64,000 bases of DNA from Myxococcales bacterium (GCA_013298625.1 JAAFIF010000002.1:124001-188000), one strand, 5' to 3'. Numbered from the stretch's first letter, positions 9,042 to 18,834 are shown. Translations and numbers: made by a program. Notes: a model not told the origin generated them from the sequence alone.

Positions 9042-9884
9042 TTAACGCTGGTCGGCCGCGTTCGATGCGGGCGAGGGTGGGTGCTGAGCGGCGCGGCTGA
9101 CCGCGCGAAGCTTCGCAGATTCAGTCAAGCGCTGTCCGTTGTCCACGCTCTCGTAGAGCGCCCACGACGGCTCGACGACCAGTCCGCCTGCGCGGCCGAC
9201 GGAGCACTCGAGCAGGACGCGCGAGGCGGGCTCGTCGTGCGTGGGGTGCACGAACGCGACGCGGCGCGCGTGCAGGTCCTTGCTGGCGAGGCGGGCGAGC
9301 AACGGCTCGAGCTCGCGCGCAGGAAACACGAAGCTCGCCCTGCCACCGCGACCGAGCAAGAGCCGCGCGGCGCGCACGAAGGGCCCGAGCGGATCGTCCG
9401 CGCGCACTGCCCGTTCGTTGTGCACGTCTGCGCCCGCGGTGCCCGACGCGCGGTCGAAGTAGGGCGGGTTTGCGACGACCAGGTCCGCGGCGCCGCGAAA
9501 AGAGCGCGCGACGACGTCCACCGAGCCGACGCTGACCTGCGCGCGCTCGGCCCAGCCGTTGTCGGCGAAGTTGCGCGCGAGCACCGCGGCGGTGGGCGCG
9601 TGCGCTTCGATCGCCAGCAGTCGCTGGGCGCGCTCGTGTCGGAGCAAGCCGAGGCTCACCATGCCGGCGCCAGCGCCGAGGTCGACCGCCAGCTTTCCCT
9701 TGGACGAAGCGGCGAAATACGCCAGCAAGAGCCCGTCGATCGCGGCGCGATAGCCGACGGTCGGCTGGGTGAAGCGGACGGTGCCGTCGAACAGCGTTCC
9801 GTCGGTGGTCGGGAGGGGCGCGTCGCTCAAGTCAGGGTGGCTTTCGAGCGGTACGGTACCGCAACGCTTCGTGTCTGCGAGCAA
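9042..9884 (-). CDS. TrmN6-like tRNA adenine-N6 methyltransferase
   Basis: 280 residues. Rossmann-type methyltransferase with motif I (AVDLGAGAGMVSLGLL, about 67-82) and the N6-adenine catalytic motif NPPY (about 139). The N-terminal GTVRFTQPTVGYRAAIDGLLLA is characteristic of the YfiC/TrmN6 family, which methylates A37 of tRNA-Val. The last 20 residues (SPASNAADQR and before) are a disordered tail. Substrate by family only. Confidence 0.8.
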   Translation of the reverse strand: MLADTKRCGTVPLESHPDLSDAPLPTTDGTLFDGTVRFTQPTVGYRAAIDGLLLAYFAASSKGKLAVDLGAGAGMVSLGLLRHERAQRLLAIEAHAPTAAVLARNFADNGWAERAQVSVGSVDVVARSFRGAADLVVANPPYFDRASGTAGADVHNERAVRADDPLGPFVRAARLLLGRGGRASFVFPARELEPLLARLASKDLHARRVAFVHPTHDEPASRVLLECSVGRAGGLVVEPSWALYESVDNGQRLTESAKLRAVSRAAQHPPSPASNAADQR

Positions 9885-9958
9885 CTCTCTCCATCGCGGA
9901 AATCTCGCGAGCGAGCCGACGGCTCTGCTATTGTCCCGCCAACGGAGCGTTCGACCGA

Positions 9959-10222
9959 ATGAATCTCATCCAGACCGAAGAAGCCGCACGACGACTGGCG
10001 CGCGCGATCGCGAGCGACCTGTCGCTCTACAACGAAGCGAAGATCGTCCAAGGCATCATCGACGACAACCTGTTCGAGGTTCTGGCGGACGAGATCGAAG
10101 AGGGCCGCGCGCTCTACAAAAACCGCGTCCTGCCCGAGCTCGTGAACAAGAATTTCTACGGTCGCGCCATCGTCGACATCCTGATCCGCGCCAAGCGCCA
10201 CATCAAATCCAAGGTCTGGTGA
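9959..10222 (+). CDS. Conserved small protein of unknown function
   Basis: 87 residues, start ATG 9959. Helical and charged, with a central DDNLFEVLADEIEEGRALYKN and a basic C-terminus (RAKRHIKSKVW). No signal peptide or membrane segment, so cytoplasmic. Its stop overlaps the start of the pseudouridine synthase gene by four bases (GTGA), so the pair is translationally coupled. A role with RNA modification is only a guess from this coupling. Confidence 0.7.
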   Translation: MNLIQTEEAARRLARAIASDLSLYNEAKIVQGIIDDNLFEVLADEIEEGRALYKNRVLPELVNKNFYGRAIVDILIRAKRHIKSKVW

Positions 10223-11175
10223 GCGATCGGGCTCGAGCGTTCGACGTCGAAGCGCGCGAGGTCGGCGAGCGAGTCGACAAATGCGCGGCGACGCGGCTCG
10301 CAGGGGAGGGCGTCACGCGCGGCGACGTCGGACGCTCCGCGGACGCGAGCGCCCTGCTCGTCAACGGCAAGACCGTCAAAGCCTCGTACCGAGTTCGTGC
10401 GGGCGACAAGGTCTCGCTCACGCTCCCCGAGCCGCCTGCGTCCGACGCGATCCCTGAGGATATCCCCCTCGACGTGGTGTTCGAAGACGAGAGCGTGTTG
10501 GTGGTCAACAAGCCAGCAGGCCTCGTGGTCCACCCCGCGCGAGGACACGCGTCGGGCACGCTGGTCAACGCCGTGCTCTTTCACCACGCGGTCGACGACG
10601 ACGAAGCGCCAGATCGCCCAGGGATCGTTCATCGGCTCGATCGCGACACCTCTGGCGTGATGGTCGTCGCGAAGACTCCGGTCGCGCGCGAACGGCTGAA
10701 AGTGCAGTTTCAAGCGCACACGATCGAGCGCGTGTACGAGGCCGTCGCGCTCGGCTCCGTCGTCGCGCCGCTCGACATCGACACGCTCTACAACCGCCAC
10801 CCCACCGATCGCATGCGGTTCTCGTCCCGCGTGCGCGAAGGCAAGCGAGCGTGCACCCACGTCGCGCCCATCGAGGCCTTTGGCGCGCTCGCGACGCGCG
10901 TCGAGTGCCGACTCGAGACCGGTCGCACGCACCAGATCCGCGTGCACCTGTCGGACAACGGCCACGCCCTCATCGGAGACCCGATGTACTCGAAGCCCCC
11001 GAAGCAGCCCGAGCTGCGCGCGATCGCCGACGCGCTCGGCCGACAAGCGCTGCACGCGCGGGTGCTCGGGTTCGTGCACCCGATGACGGGCGCCGTCGTT
11101 CGCTTCGAGCGCGAGCCGCCCGCGGACTTCGCCTGCGCCGTCGAAGCGCTGCGCGCGCTGGCGACGCGGCGCTGA
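10219..11175 (+). CDS. RluD/RluA-family pseudouridine synthase
   Basis: 318 residues from the GTG at 10219, the start coupled to the preceding stop. Residues 10-70 form an S4-like RNA-binding domain (LLVNGKTVKASYRVRAGD). The catalytic core has VNKPAGLVVHPARG, the Asp-containing HRLDRDTSGVMVV and the RTHQIRVHL motif. Such enzymes convert uridine to pseudouridine in 23S rRNA (RluD positions 1911, 1915, 1917) or tRNA; the exact site cannot be set from sequence. Full length for the family. Confidence 0.9.
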   Translation: MSDRARAFDVEAREVGERVDKCAATRLAGEGVTRGDVGRSADASALLVNGKTVKASYRVRAGDKVSLTLPEPPASDAIPEDIPLDVVFEDESVLVVNKPAGLVVHPARGHASGTLVNAVLFHHAVDDDEAPDRPGIVHRLDRDTSGVMVVAKTPVARERLKVQFQAHTIERVYEAVALGSVVAPLDIDTLYNRHPTDRMRFSSRVREGKRACTHVAPIEAFGALATRVECRLETGRTHQIRVHLSDNGHALIGDPMYSKPPKQPELRAIADALGRQALHARVLGFVHPMTGAVVRFEREPPADFACAVEALRALATRR

Positions 11176-11179
11176 GGGT

Positions 11180-11833
11180 CTACTCGATGATGGCGCGCAG
11201 GCGCTTGGCGTCGGAGTACATGTCCTGATTGGCCATCACGCAGAGCACCGTCTCGGCGTGGGTCTCGCGGAGGCACTGTGCGATCGCGTCGATGCTCGCG
11301 TCCTCGTAGCGCGACTTGAAGCCCGCAGGACCAGGCAGCCGGTAGTACGCGACCGCGGCTTTCTGCACCGGCGGGTGCTTGAGCGGGTCGCGCGCGACGA
11401 TCACCGGCAGGTCCTTGGCGGCGGCCTCTGCTTCTTTGAGCGGCCATTCGGGCGGCGCTTCCCACACGATGGGCGCAGGCGCGTCGGCGGTCAGCCGCTC
11501 GAGCATGGTGCGCGCGCTGGCTCGAGCCTTCTTGGACACAGCCAGCTCGGCGGGCGACGTGAGCACGATCGCGGTGGCAGCCAGATCTCGGACGATCGGC
11601 AAAAACGTCGCCCACGCGGCCTCTCCCTCGGCCGAGGGCTCGAACGCGGTCGCGGTCATCTCGCGCGGCGCGAGCGCGGTGAACACGAAGCCGTCCGGCG
11701 CCTCGCGCCGCCACCGACGAACGAGCGCAGGTCCAGGCACGCCGATCGCGGTGTCCGACACCTCGACCAAATTGAACTCACGAAGATATTTTGTAGCGGG
11801 GACGGGAAAGCCCGAACAACCGATGACACGCAT
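11180..11833 (-). CDS. DUF72 family protein
   Basis: 217 residues from the ATG at 11833 (MRVIGCSGFPVP), as relatives begin with a similar GxSG motif; an upstream start would add 11 residues. Typical DUF72 elements are FNLVEVSDTAIGVP, FVFTALAPREMT, VAYYRLPG and the C-terminal MYSDAKRLRAII. The fold is a TIM barrel with no established reaction. It converges with the pseudouridine synthase, four bases apart. Confidence 0.7.
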   Translation of the reverse strand: MRVIGCSGFPVPATKYLREFNLVEVSDTAIGVPGPALVRRWRREAPDGFVFTALAPREMTATAFEPSAEGEAAWATFLPIVRDLAATAIVLTSPAELAVSKKARASARTMLERLTADAPAPIVWEAPPEWPLKEAEAAAKDLPVIVARDPLKHPPVQKAAVAYYRLPGPAGFKSRYEDASIDAIAQCLRETHAETVLCVMANQDMYSDAKRLRAIIE

Positions 11834-11990
11834 GTGCTTAGGGCCCCTGACTGGTTTGACAGGCAATCTACACCACTTCGGCGCTGCCCGGTCGGCAACC
11901 GCGCGACGAACGACGCTGCTGGCCTGCGCGCGGCGTCGAGCGCTCGCGCGAGATTCGCGATCAGCGACCTTCCTCGGTTAGAGTGCGGCT

Positions 11991-13943
11991 GTGATTCGCT
12001 TTGGAGGACCCCGCGTCGCGACCTTTGCGGCGATCGCGGCAGCGCTCGCGGTCGTCGCTTCTGCTTCTGACGCTCACGCGCAATTGCAGGAGTTCTACTT
12101 CTACCAGCACCCGGGCCAGCAGACGGCGCTCGACGTCAACTTGTTCGAGCCTTCGACGTCGCCGCAGTCGATCTATGCGCTCGAGCTCGCGCGCGTGCCG
12201 ACGCACCTCACGTTCACCGCAGGCGCGTTCGTCAACTACGCGTATCGGCCGCTGGTCTCGCGCGTCGGCGACCGAGAGCTTCCGCTGGTCGAGCACGATC
12301 TGCGAGGCGAAATCCAGGGATCGTTGGGGTTGTTTCAGGCGATCGAGCTCGGCCTCGCCTTGCCCATCGCGTTCACGGATCACGCCCCCGCGATCGTCGG
12401 CGGCGCTGGTGGCCTTTGGGCTGGGTTCGACCGGCAACGAGTGGGAAGCGTCCGCGCGGGCGACCTTCGCCTCAACGTGAAGGTCCCGATCATCCGCGTC
12501 CCGTTCGAGCTCGCCGCGCGCGTGGCGATCGGAGTTCCGCTCGGCAGCATCGGCGCCGATGGTGGGTGCACCGTCGCTCGCAGCGTCGGCGAGAGCGGCG
12601 CAGCGACCTCTGTCATGGACTGCACGCCGAGCACGAGCGGCGCGCCGGTCGTCACCGCGGGCCAGGCGTTTTCGAGCTCGATCGCGTGGACCCTCATGCC
12701 GCAGGTGATCGCCTCGCGTCAGTTCGGCCCCGCCGTCGTCGCGGCCAACGTCGGGTATCGCTTTCGCTCGCGCAACGGCCTGCCCTCTGGCGAGCTGCCG
12801 TTCGCCATCGACGACGAGTTTCAATGGGGCGTCGGCGCGCGCGTCGCGGTGCATCGCCTCGTCAATATTGGCGGCGAGCTCAACGGTCGCATCGGGGTGT
12901 TCGACGCGTTCGGCACGCAGACGAGCGGAACGATGGTCGAGACCGTGCGCAATCGCACGAGCTGGCCGGTCGAAGCCGTGATCGGCGCAGACCTCCACCC
13001 GACGAGCGCCATCGCCATCGACGTCGGACTTCGCCGCGGGCTCACCGGCGGCTACGGGTCACCAGTGATCGGCGCTTTCGCAGGCGCGCGCTTCAGCGTC
13101 ACGGGCCGCACGTGCTCGAACGGACCCGAGGACTACGACGGCTTCGAGGACAGCGACTACTGCGAAGACCCCGACAACGACGCCGACGGGGTGCCCGACG
13201 CGCAGGACCGTTGTCCCAACGACCCCGAAGACCGAGACGGCGTGCTCGACGAAGACGGCTGCTCGGACCCCGACAACGACGCCGACGGAAAGCTCGACGA
13301 CGACGACCGCTGCCCCATCGAGCCCGAAGACTTCGACGGAAACGAAGACAACGACGGCTGCCCCGACCCCGACAACGACCGCGACGGGCGCCCCGACACG
13401 ATCGACCAGTGCGACAACGACCCCGAGGACCTCGACCGCTTCGAAGACGAAGACGGCTGCCCCGAGCCCGGCCCGCTGCCGGTCGTCGTCACCCGCACCG
13501 AGTCGCGCCTGCTGCTCTCGCAGCGCATCTACTTCGAATACGACAGCGACGTGATCCGCAACGTGTCGTTCGACATCCTCAACGAGGTCGCCGCGACGCT
13601 GCGCCGCAACCCAGACATCACCGCGATGCGCATCGAGGGTCACACCGACTCGCAGGGCGTCGCGCAGTACAACCTGGACCTGTCCTTTCGCCGCGCGCGC
13701 GCCGTGGTCGAGTACCTCGTGCAGCGCGGCGTCGAGCGGCCCCGACTGGACTTTCGCGGCTTCGGCTCGCAGCGCATGGCGGGCGCCGACGACACGCCCG
13801 ACGGACAAGCGCTCAACCGCCGCGTCGAGTTCGTCATCGTCTCGCAAGGCGGACAACAGCCGTCCGCGCCGCAAGCGACGCCGCAGCCCGCGCCCGAGCA
13901 GCCGACGCCCCGTCCGCGTCGCCGCCGTCGACGCGCGCAGTGA
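11991..13943 (+). CDS. OmpA-family outer-membrane protein with thrombospondin type-3 repeats
   Basis: 650 residues, GTG start at 11991. Signal peptide of about 30 residues (ending SDAHAQ), an N-terminal beta-barrel-like region (30-360), then four or five calcium-binding thrombospondin type-3 repeats of the DPDNDADG kind (about 370-500). A C-terminal OmpA peptidoglycan-binding domain follows (IYFEYDSDVIRN, MRIEGHTDSQG, RR..VEFVI), then a Pro/Arg-rich tail ending RRRRRRAQ. It probably anchors the outer membrane to the wall. Common architecture in Myxococcota. Confidence 0.9.
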   Translation: MIRFGGPRVATFAAIAAALAVVASASDAHAQLQEFYFYQHPGQQTALDVNLFEPSTSPQSIYALELARVPTHLTFTAGAFVNYAYRPLVSRVGDRELPLVEHDLRGEIQGSLGLFQAIELGLALPIAFTDHAPAIVGGAGGLWAGFDRQRVGSVRAGDLRLNVKVPIIRVPFELAARVAIGVPLGSIGADGGCTVARSVGESGAATSVMDCTPSTSGAPVVTAGQAFSSSIAWTLMPQVIASRQFGPAVVAANVGYRFRSRNGLPSGELPFAIDDEFQWGVGARVAVHRLVNIGGELNGRIGVFDAFGTQTSGTMVETVRNRTSWPVEAVIGADLHPTSAIAIDVGLRRGLTGGYGSPVIGAFAGARFSVTGRTCSNGPEDYDGFEDSDYCEDPDNDADGVPDAQDRCPNDPEDRDGVLDEDGCSDPDNDADGKLDDDDRCPIEPEDFDGNEDNDGCPDPDNDRDGRPDTIDQCDNDPEDLDRFEDEDGCPEPGPLPVVVTRTESRLLLSQRIYFEYDSDVIRNVSFDILNEVAATLRRNPDITAMRIEGHTDSQGVAQYNLDLSFRRARAVVEYLVQRGVERPRLDFRGFGSQRMAGADDTPDGQALNRRVEFVIVSQGGQQPSAPQATPQPAPEQPTPRPRRRRRRAQ

Positions 13944-13999
13944 GCGCCGTTTATCGCTAGCTGAGGGCGTGGGTTGGGGGGTACCACTGCGGCGATTCC

Positions 14000-14653
14000 A
14001 TGCTCGTCGAAGTCAATCCGCAGCACCCTGAGCCGCGCAAGATCGCGCGCGCCGCGCAGGTCCTTCGCGACGGCGGCGTCGTCGCATACCCCACGGACAC
14101 CGTGTACGCGCTCGGCGTGGACCTCGCGAACAAGAACGCGATCGACACGCTCTACGCCATCAAACGCATGAAGCGCGAGCAGCCCCTCGCGTTCGTCGTG
14201 CCCGACCTCAGTGAGGTCTCGCGCTACGCGGTCGTGCAGGATTTTCACTATCGATTCATCAAGCACCTGATCCCAGGGCCCTACACGTTCATCTTGCAAG
14301 CGACCCGCGAGGTCCCGCGGCTCGTGATGATGAAGCGCAAGACGATCGGCATTCGCGTGCCCGACCACGCCGTGCCGCGCGCGCTCGCCCAAGAGCTCGG
14401 CCGGCCCATCATGACCACCACCGCCACGCATCCGAGCGAGGGCGACGTGCTCTGGGACCCCGCGGACATCGCTGACTTGTACGGCGGCGTCGAGCTCGTC
14501 CTCGACGGCGGCGTCGGTGAAGCGCTGGTCTCGACGGTGCTCGATTTGTGCGACGAAGAGCCAAAGCTCATCCGAGAGGGCGCTGGCATGGAGCGCATCG
14601 ATCAGCTCTTCGGCGTGCATCGCGCCATCGACGAAGCTGACTTCGACGGGTGA
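14000..14653 (+). CDS. YciO/YrdC/Sua5-family protein
   Basis: 217 residues. Contains the YrdC-type signature: GGVVAYPTDTVYALGVD, KRMKREQPLAF and IKHLIPGPYTFIL, then IGIRVPDH. Sua5/YrdC make threonylcarbamoyl-AMP for the t6A modification of tRNA. The KR and SxN elements are only partly kept, and this form is nearer to YciO, whose activity is weaker or different. There is no C-terminal Sua5 domain. Confidence 0.85.
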   Translation: MLVEVNPQHPEPRKIARAAQVLRDGGVVAYPTDTVYALGVDLANKNAIDTLYAIKRMKREQPLAFVVPDLSEVSRYAVVQDFHYRFIKHLIPGPYTFILQATREVPRLVMMKRKTIGIRVPDHAVPRALAQELGRPIMTTTATHPSEGDVLWDPADIADLYGGVELVLDGGVGEALVSTVLDLCDEEPKLIREGAGMERIDQLFGVHRAIDEADFDG

Positions 14654-14733
14654 TTTCTGCGCTTGGAGCGCTTGTTGAGCGGCGAAATTAACCGCTTGCA
14701 AACGCAACGATTGGGCCCAACGCTCCGGTCGCT

Positions 14734-15915
14734 GTGGCAAAAGCTCCGCTCAGAAAGCGCCGATGGGGTTGGATCATCTGGCTCGTCGCGATCGCGGTCG
14801 CGGCGGTGTTCGGCGTCCGCGCGTACAAGAAGCGCCCGGTCAAAGCCATCGACGTGCGCACGCATCGCATCGAGACGGGCGCGGTGCGCGACCTCGTCTC
14901 GACCGTCGCGGCAGGGCGCGTCGCAGCCGAGCGAGAAGCGACGTTGCGCGCAGAGATCGCGGGGACCGTGCTGCGCGTGCACAAGCGACGCGGCGACCGC
15001 GTCGCCGAGGGCGACGTGCTGCTCGAGTACGACGTGCGCGACCTGCGCGATCGCGTGAGCGCGGCGCGCGCGACGGTGGCGGTCTCGCGGGCGCAGATCG
15101 AGCAAGCCCGAGCGAGCGCGGCGGTCGCTCGTCGCAACGCGGCGCGCGCGGCGGACCTGCGAGACCGCGGCGTGGGCACCGCGGTCGAAGTCGAGAACCT
15201 CGAGGGCTCCGCGGGCGTGGCCGACCGCGCGGCGGGCGTCGCGCAAGTGGGCATCACGCAGGCGTCGGCCAACGTGCGGATCGCCGAGACCGCGCTGCGC
15301 AGAGGCGTTCTGCGCGCGCCGTTCAGCGGGGTGATCCTGACGCGAACGATCGAGCAGGGCGAGGTCACCGCGCCGGGCGCGCCGTTGTTTACCATCGCCG
15401 ACCCGACGCTGTTGCACGTCGACGCGGACCTCGACGAAGCAGACCTCGGGCGAGTGCGGACGGGGCTGCGCGCGGACGTCACGATGGACGCTTTTCCGGG
15501 GGTAAAATTCGTCGGGAGCCTCGTCGAGATCGCGCCGAGCGTCACCCGCGACCTGCGGGGAAATCGCTCGATCTCGTGCCGCTTCGACCTTCAGCCCGAT
15601 GCGCGCCTTCGCGTCGGGATGAGCGCCGAGGTCGACGTCATCGTCGCCACACGCGAGAACGTTCTGTGGGTCCCGCCCAACGCCGTGATGGGCCGCGGGA
15701 TCGACCGATCGGTGTACGTCATCGACGCGAGCAGCACGGCCCGACGGCGCGCGATCGGCGTGGGCGTGAGCACGTGGGAGGCGATCGAGGTCACGAGCGG
15801 ACTCGCGGCGGGCGATCGGGTGATCACCACGCTGTCGAACAACGAGCTCACGGACGGATCGCTCGTGCGCACGCGCACCGACGACGCGGCGCCGACGCGG
15901 AGCGTGCAGCGATGA
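14734..15915 (+). CDS. MacA-like periplasmic adaptor (HlyD family)
   Basis: 393 residues, GTG start at 14734. One membrane anchor (about 12-28), a barrel-sandwich half (RVAAEREATLRAEIAGTVL), a long alpha hairpin (about 100-185), the second lipoyl half (RAPFSGVILTRTIEQGEV) and beta-barrel and membrane-proximal domains. It would bridge the MacB-type ABC transporter to an outer-membrane channel. First gene of a three-gene operon; the stop overlaps the ATPase start by four bases. No TolC-like gene lies nearby. Confidence 0.9.
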   Translation: MAKAPLRKRRWGWIIWLVAIAVAAVFGVRAYKKRPVKAIDVRTHRIETGAVRDLVSTVAAGRVAAEREATLRAEIAGTVLRVHKRRGDRVAEGDVLLEYDVRDLRDRVSAARATVAVSRAQIEQARASAAVARRNAARAADLRDRGVGTAVEVENLEGSAGVADRAAGVAQVGITQASANVRIAETALRRGVLRAPFSGVILTRTIEQGEVTAPGAPLFTIADPTLLHVDADLDEADLGRVRTGLRADVTMDAFPGVKFVGSLVEIAPSVTRDLRGNRSISCRFDLQPDARLRVGMSAEVDVIVATRENVLWVPPNAVMGRGIDRSVYVIDASSTARRRAIGVGVSTWEAIEVTSGLAAGDRVITTLSNNELTDGSLVRTRTDDAAPTRSVQR

Positions 15916-16643
15916 GCGCAGAGGACGCCGACTCGATCGCGATCGGCGAGCCGCTGATGGAGCTCACCGACCTTCACCGCACGTTCATGATGGGCGACGA
16001 AGAGGTGCGCGCGCTGCGCGGGGTCAACTTCACGATCACCAAGGGCGAGTACGTCTGCATCATCGGCCCCTCTGGCTCGGGAAAGAGCACGATGATGTAC
16101 GTTCTCGGCTGCTTGGACACCCCGTCGCAGGGCAGCTACCGACTGGCCGGCTACGAAGTGGCCGAGCTCGACGACCCCGAGCTCGCGGCGCTTCGCAATC
16201 GGTACATCGGCTTCGTGTTTCAGGCGTTCAACTTGATCCCGCGCACGACGACGGTCGACAACGTCGCGCTGCCGCTTCGCTACGCGGGCGTGGGCGTTCG
16301 CGAGCGCCGCAAGCGCGCAGAAGAAGCCCTCACGCGCGTGGGGCTCGGGCATCGCTTGGATCACACGCCCGATCGATTGTCCGGCGGCGAGCGGCAACGC
16401 GTGGCGATCGCGAGAGCCATCGTGACCAAGCCCGAGCTGCTGCTGTGCGACGAGCCGACGGGCAACCTCGACTCCCGCGTCGGCGCAGAGATCACCAAGC
16501 TGTTCGAGGACCTCAACAGCGAGCTCGGCGTGACGGTGGTGATCGTGACGCACGACCCCAACCTGGCGAAGCGCGCGAAGCGCAACATCAAGCTCGTGGA
16601 CGGGCAGGTCGTGTACGACGGCCCGCCGCAAGAGGGACGCTGA
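15912..16643 (+). CDS. MacB-type ABC transporter ATP-binding protein
   Basis: 243 residues. Walker A GPSGSGKST, Q-loop FVFQAFNL, ABC signature LSGGERQRVAIARA, Walker B LLLCDEPTGNLDS and H-loop VTHD are all intact. LolD/MacB-class ATPases power transenvelope efflux or lipoprotein release. The start (ATGA) overlaps the adaptor stop; the permease follows 19 bases later. Confidence 0.95.
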   Translation: MSAEDADSIAIGEPLMELTDLHRTFMMGDEEVRALRGVNFTITKGEYVCIIGPSGSGKSTMMYVLGCLDTPSQGSYRLAGYEVAELDDPELAALRNRYIGFVFQAFNLIPRTTTVDNVALPLRYAGVGVRERRKRAEEALTRVGLGHRLDHTPDRLSGGERQRVAIARAIVTKPELLLCDEPTGNLDSRVGAEITKLFEDLNSELGVTVVIVTHDPNLAKRAKRNIKLVDGQVVYDGPPQEGR

Positions 16644-16662
16644 ACCGAAACGGACGAAGCCG

Positions 16663-17862
16663 ATGTTCGAGCACATTCTGTCAGCGTTTTTGGCGCTCAA
16701 AGCCAACAAGATCCGCGCGGCGCTCACCATGCTCGGCGTGGTGATCGGCGTGCTCGCGGTGACGCTGCTCGTGGGCGTCGGCGACGGCGCGCGGATCTAC
16801 CTCGACGAGCAGATCTCGGGGCTCGGAACCAACTTGATGACCATCGTTCCGGGAAGGCGCGAGACGCGAGGCTTCGGTCCGCCCGCAGGCAACACCGCCC
16901 GCCCGCTGGTCATGGAGGACGTCGAGGCGCTCGAACGTCAGGGCAGCTTGTTGCGAGGCATCAGCCCGATGGTCATGGGCGGCGGCGCCGTGCGCTACAA
17001 GGGACGCACGCGCGACACCATGGTGTTGGGCGTCGGGCCAGCGTTCAGCGACCTGCGCAACATGCACGTCGAGCGAGGCTCGTTTGTGCGCAGCGAAGAC
17101 GTCGACTCGCGACGACGCGTGTGCGTGCTCGGCCGCACCATCGTGAAAGAGCTCTTCGGCGACGAGAACCCGCTCGGGCAAACAGTGCGCCTCGCCGACG
17201 GACGCTTTCGTGTCGTCGGGCTCATGGAAGAGCGCGGAACCTCCCTCGGCTTCGACCTCAACGACCTGGTCTTCATCCCCGTCACCTCGGCGATGGACCT
17301 GTTCAATCAAGACCACTTGTCGCAAGTGCTCGCGTCGGCGCGGTCCAAAGAAGACGCGCCCGCCGCGGCCGAAGAGATCGAGCAGATCCTCGCGCGTCGG
17401 CGCAACGGCGAGAAGACCTTCACGATTCAGAGCCAGGACGACCTGCTCAAGACCTTCGGCGCGCTCACCGCCGCGATGACGTTGATGCTGCTCGCGATCG
17501 CGTCGATCTCGCTCGTCGTCGGCGGCATCGGCATCATGAACATCATGCTGGTGAGCGTGCGCGAGCGGACGCGAGAGATCGGCGTGCGCCGCGCGGTCGG
17601 CGCCACCAAGAGCGATATTCTCTGGCAGTTTCTGCTCGAGAGCGTGGTGATTTCGAGCACGGGCGGCGCCGTCGGGCTCGGCTTGGGCGCGTCGATCGTG
17701 CTCTTGCTCAAGCGCTTCGCGCCGTCGGTGCCCGTCGCGCTCTCGCCGTGGATCGCGGCGGTGGCGTTCGGCAGCTCGTTCGTCGTGGGGGTGTTCTCGG
17801 GCGTCGTGCCCGCGAGGCGCGCCGCGGAGCTCGACCCGGTGGACGCGCTCCGGTACGAGTGA
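16663..17862 (+). CDS. MacB-type ABC transporter permease
   Basis: 399 residues. Standard FtsX/MacB architecture: a first membrane helix (about 18-40), a large periplasmic domain (41-270), then three C-terminal helices (275-395) with the conserved VRERTREIGVRRAVGA loop and a final PARRAAELDPVDALRYE. The MacB_PCD domain should contact the adaptor. Together these three genes form a complete macrolide- or peptide-type efflux system; the substrate is unknown. Confidence 0.95.
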   Translation: MFEHILSAFLALKANKIRAALTMLGVVIGVLAVTLLVGVGDGARIYLDEQISGLGTNLMTIVPGRRETRGFGPPAGNTARPLVMEDVEALERQGSLLRGISPMVMGGGAVRYKGRTRDTMVLGVGPAFSDLRNMHVERGSFVRSEDVDSRRRVCVLGRTIVKELFGDENPLGQTVRLADGRFRVVGLMEERGTSLGFDLNDLVFIPVTSAMDLFNQDHLSQVLASARSKEDAPAAAEEIEQILARRRNGEKTFTIQSQDDLLKTFGALTAAMTLMLLAIASISLVVGGIGIMNIMLVSVRERTREIGVRRAVGATKSDILWQFLLESVVISSTGGAVGLGLGASIVLLLKRFAPSVPVALSPWIAAVAFGSSFVVGVFSGVVPARRAAELDPVDALRYE

Positions 17863-17907
17863 GCAGCGCCCGCAGTACGGCGGGTGTACGATCGTTAGCT
17901 CATCGAC

Positions 17908-18834
17908 ATGCGAGCGAGCGTAGTGATTGCAGCGGGGGTGGCGGCGATGATCGCGGCTTCAGCGGGCGCGTTTCGTCTGGGATATTCCAGAGGATACGCG
18001 GCCGCGCCCGCGCCGCCGCGCGGTCCCGCGGTGCGCCCCGAGGACACAAACCGCGACGGGCGCCCCGACAAGTGGACCACCGTGGACGAGCGCGGCGTCG
18101 CGCTCTCGATCGCCACCGACCGCAACAACGATGGGCGGCCCGACAAAAATGAGCTGCTCGTCGCCGGCCTGCGCGCCTACCGCGTCGACTTCGACGAAGA
18201 CTTCGACGGGCGCTACGACCGCTACGACTCGATGACCCGCGAGGGCTACGCGATCTTGTCCCACTACGACCGCGACTGGGACGACGCGCCCGAGCGCTGG
18301 GTGCAGCGCGGCGGCAACGGGTCGGTCGTGTCCGAGTGGACCGACGCCGACGAGAACGGCGCGCCCGAGCGATACCGCGAGTTCGACCGGCAGGGACGCG
18401 TCACCGAAGAGGGGATCGACGCCGACGGCGACGGCCTGTACGAGCAGCAGCGGTTCTTCAACACCCACTGGCCGGACCCCACGCGGCCGATGCAGGTCGA
18501 GCACGACGACGATCGGGACGGTCAATTCGAGCGCCACGAAGAGTTTCGCCCGGACGGGACGATCGAGCGCACCCAGCGCGACTCCAACGGCGACGGACGG
18601 CGCGACGTGATCCAGTACTTCGACCGCCAGGGGCTCGTCGTGCGCAAAGAAGGGCACGACACGGACGGCGACGGAAACTACGAGCTCTGGAGATTTCCTG
18701 AGCGAAACGGCGTTCGGCTCGGGTACGACGACGACGACGACCGCGACATCGACCACTGGGATCCCCCTGGCGCGCCTGCTGGGTGGTGCGCCGCGCGCTG
18801 CAGGGTCGCGGCCCCGGCGGCAGCGCAGCCGTAG
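17908..18834 (+). CDS. Exported protein with repeated DxDxDG acidic motifs
   Basis: 308 residues. A signal-anchor (about 5-30) is followed by at least eight repeats of about 25-30 residues, each centred on an Asp-rich turn (DTNRDGRPDK, DRNNDGRPDK, DADGDGLYEQ, DSNGDGRRD, DTDGDGNYELW). This is the calcium-loop consensus DxDxDG seen in dockerin and TSP3 repeats, but with aromatic residues between repeats. It probably binds calcium in the periplasm or at the surface. It starts 45 bases after the permease and may belong to the operon. Confidence 0.75.
   Translation: MRASVVIAAGVAAMIAASAGAFRLGYSRGYAAAPAPPRGPAVRPEDTNRDGRPDKWTTVDERGVALSIATDRNNDGRPDKNELLVAGLRAYRVDFDEDFDGRYDRYDSMTREGYAILSHYDRDWDDAPERWVQRGGNGSVVSEWTDADENGAPERYREFDRQGRVTEEGIDADGDGLYEQQRFFNTHWPDPTRPMQVEHDDDRDGQFERHEEFRPDGTIERTQRDSNGDGRRDVIQYFDRQGLVVRKEGHDTDGDGNYELWRFPERNGVRLGYDDDDDRDIDHWDPPGAPAGWCAARCRVAAPAAAQP

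Noticed and set aside
13120..13480. Tandem DNA repeat array
   Set aside because: The repeating GACCCCGACAACGAC-like DNA simply encodes thrombospondin type-3 repeats of the OmpA-family protein.
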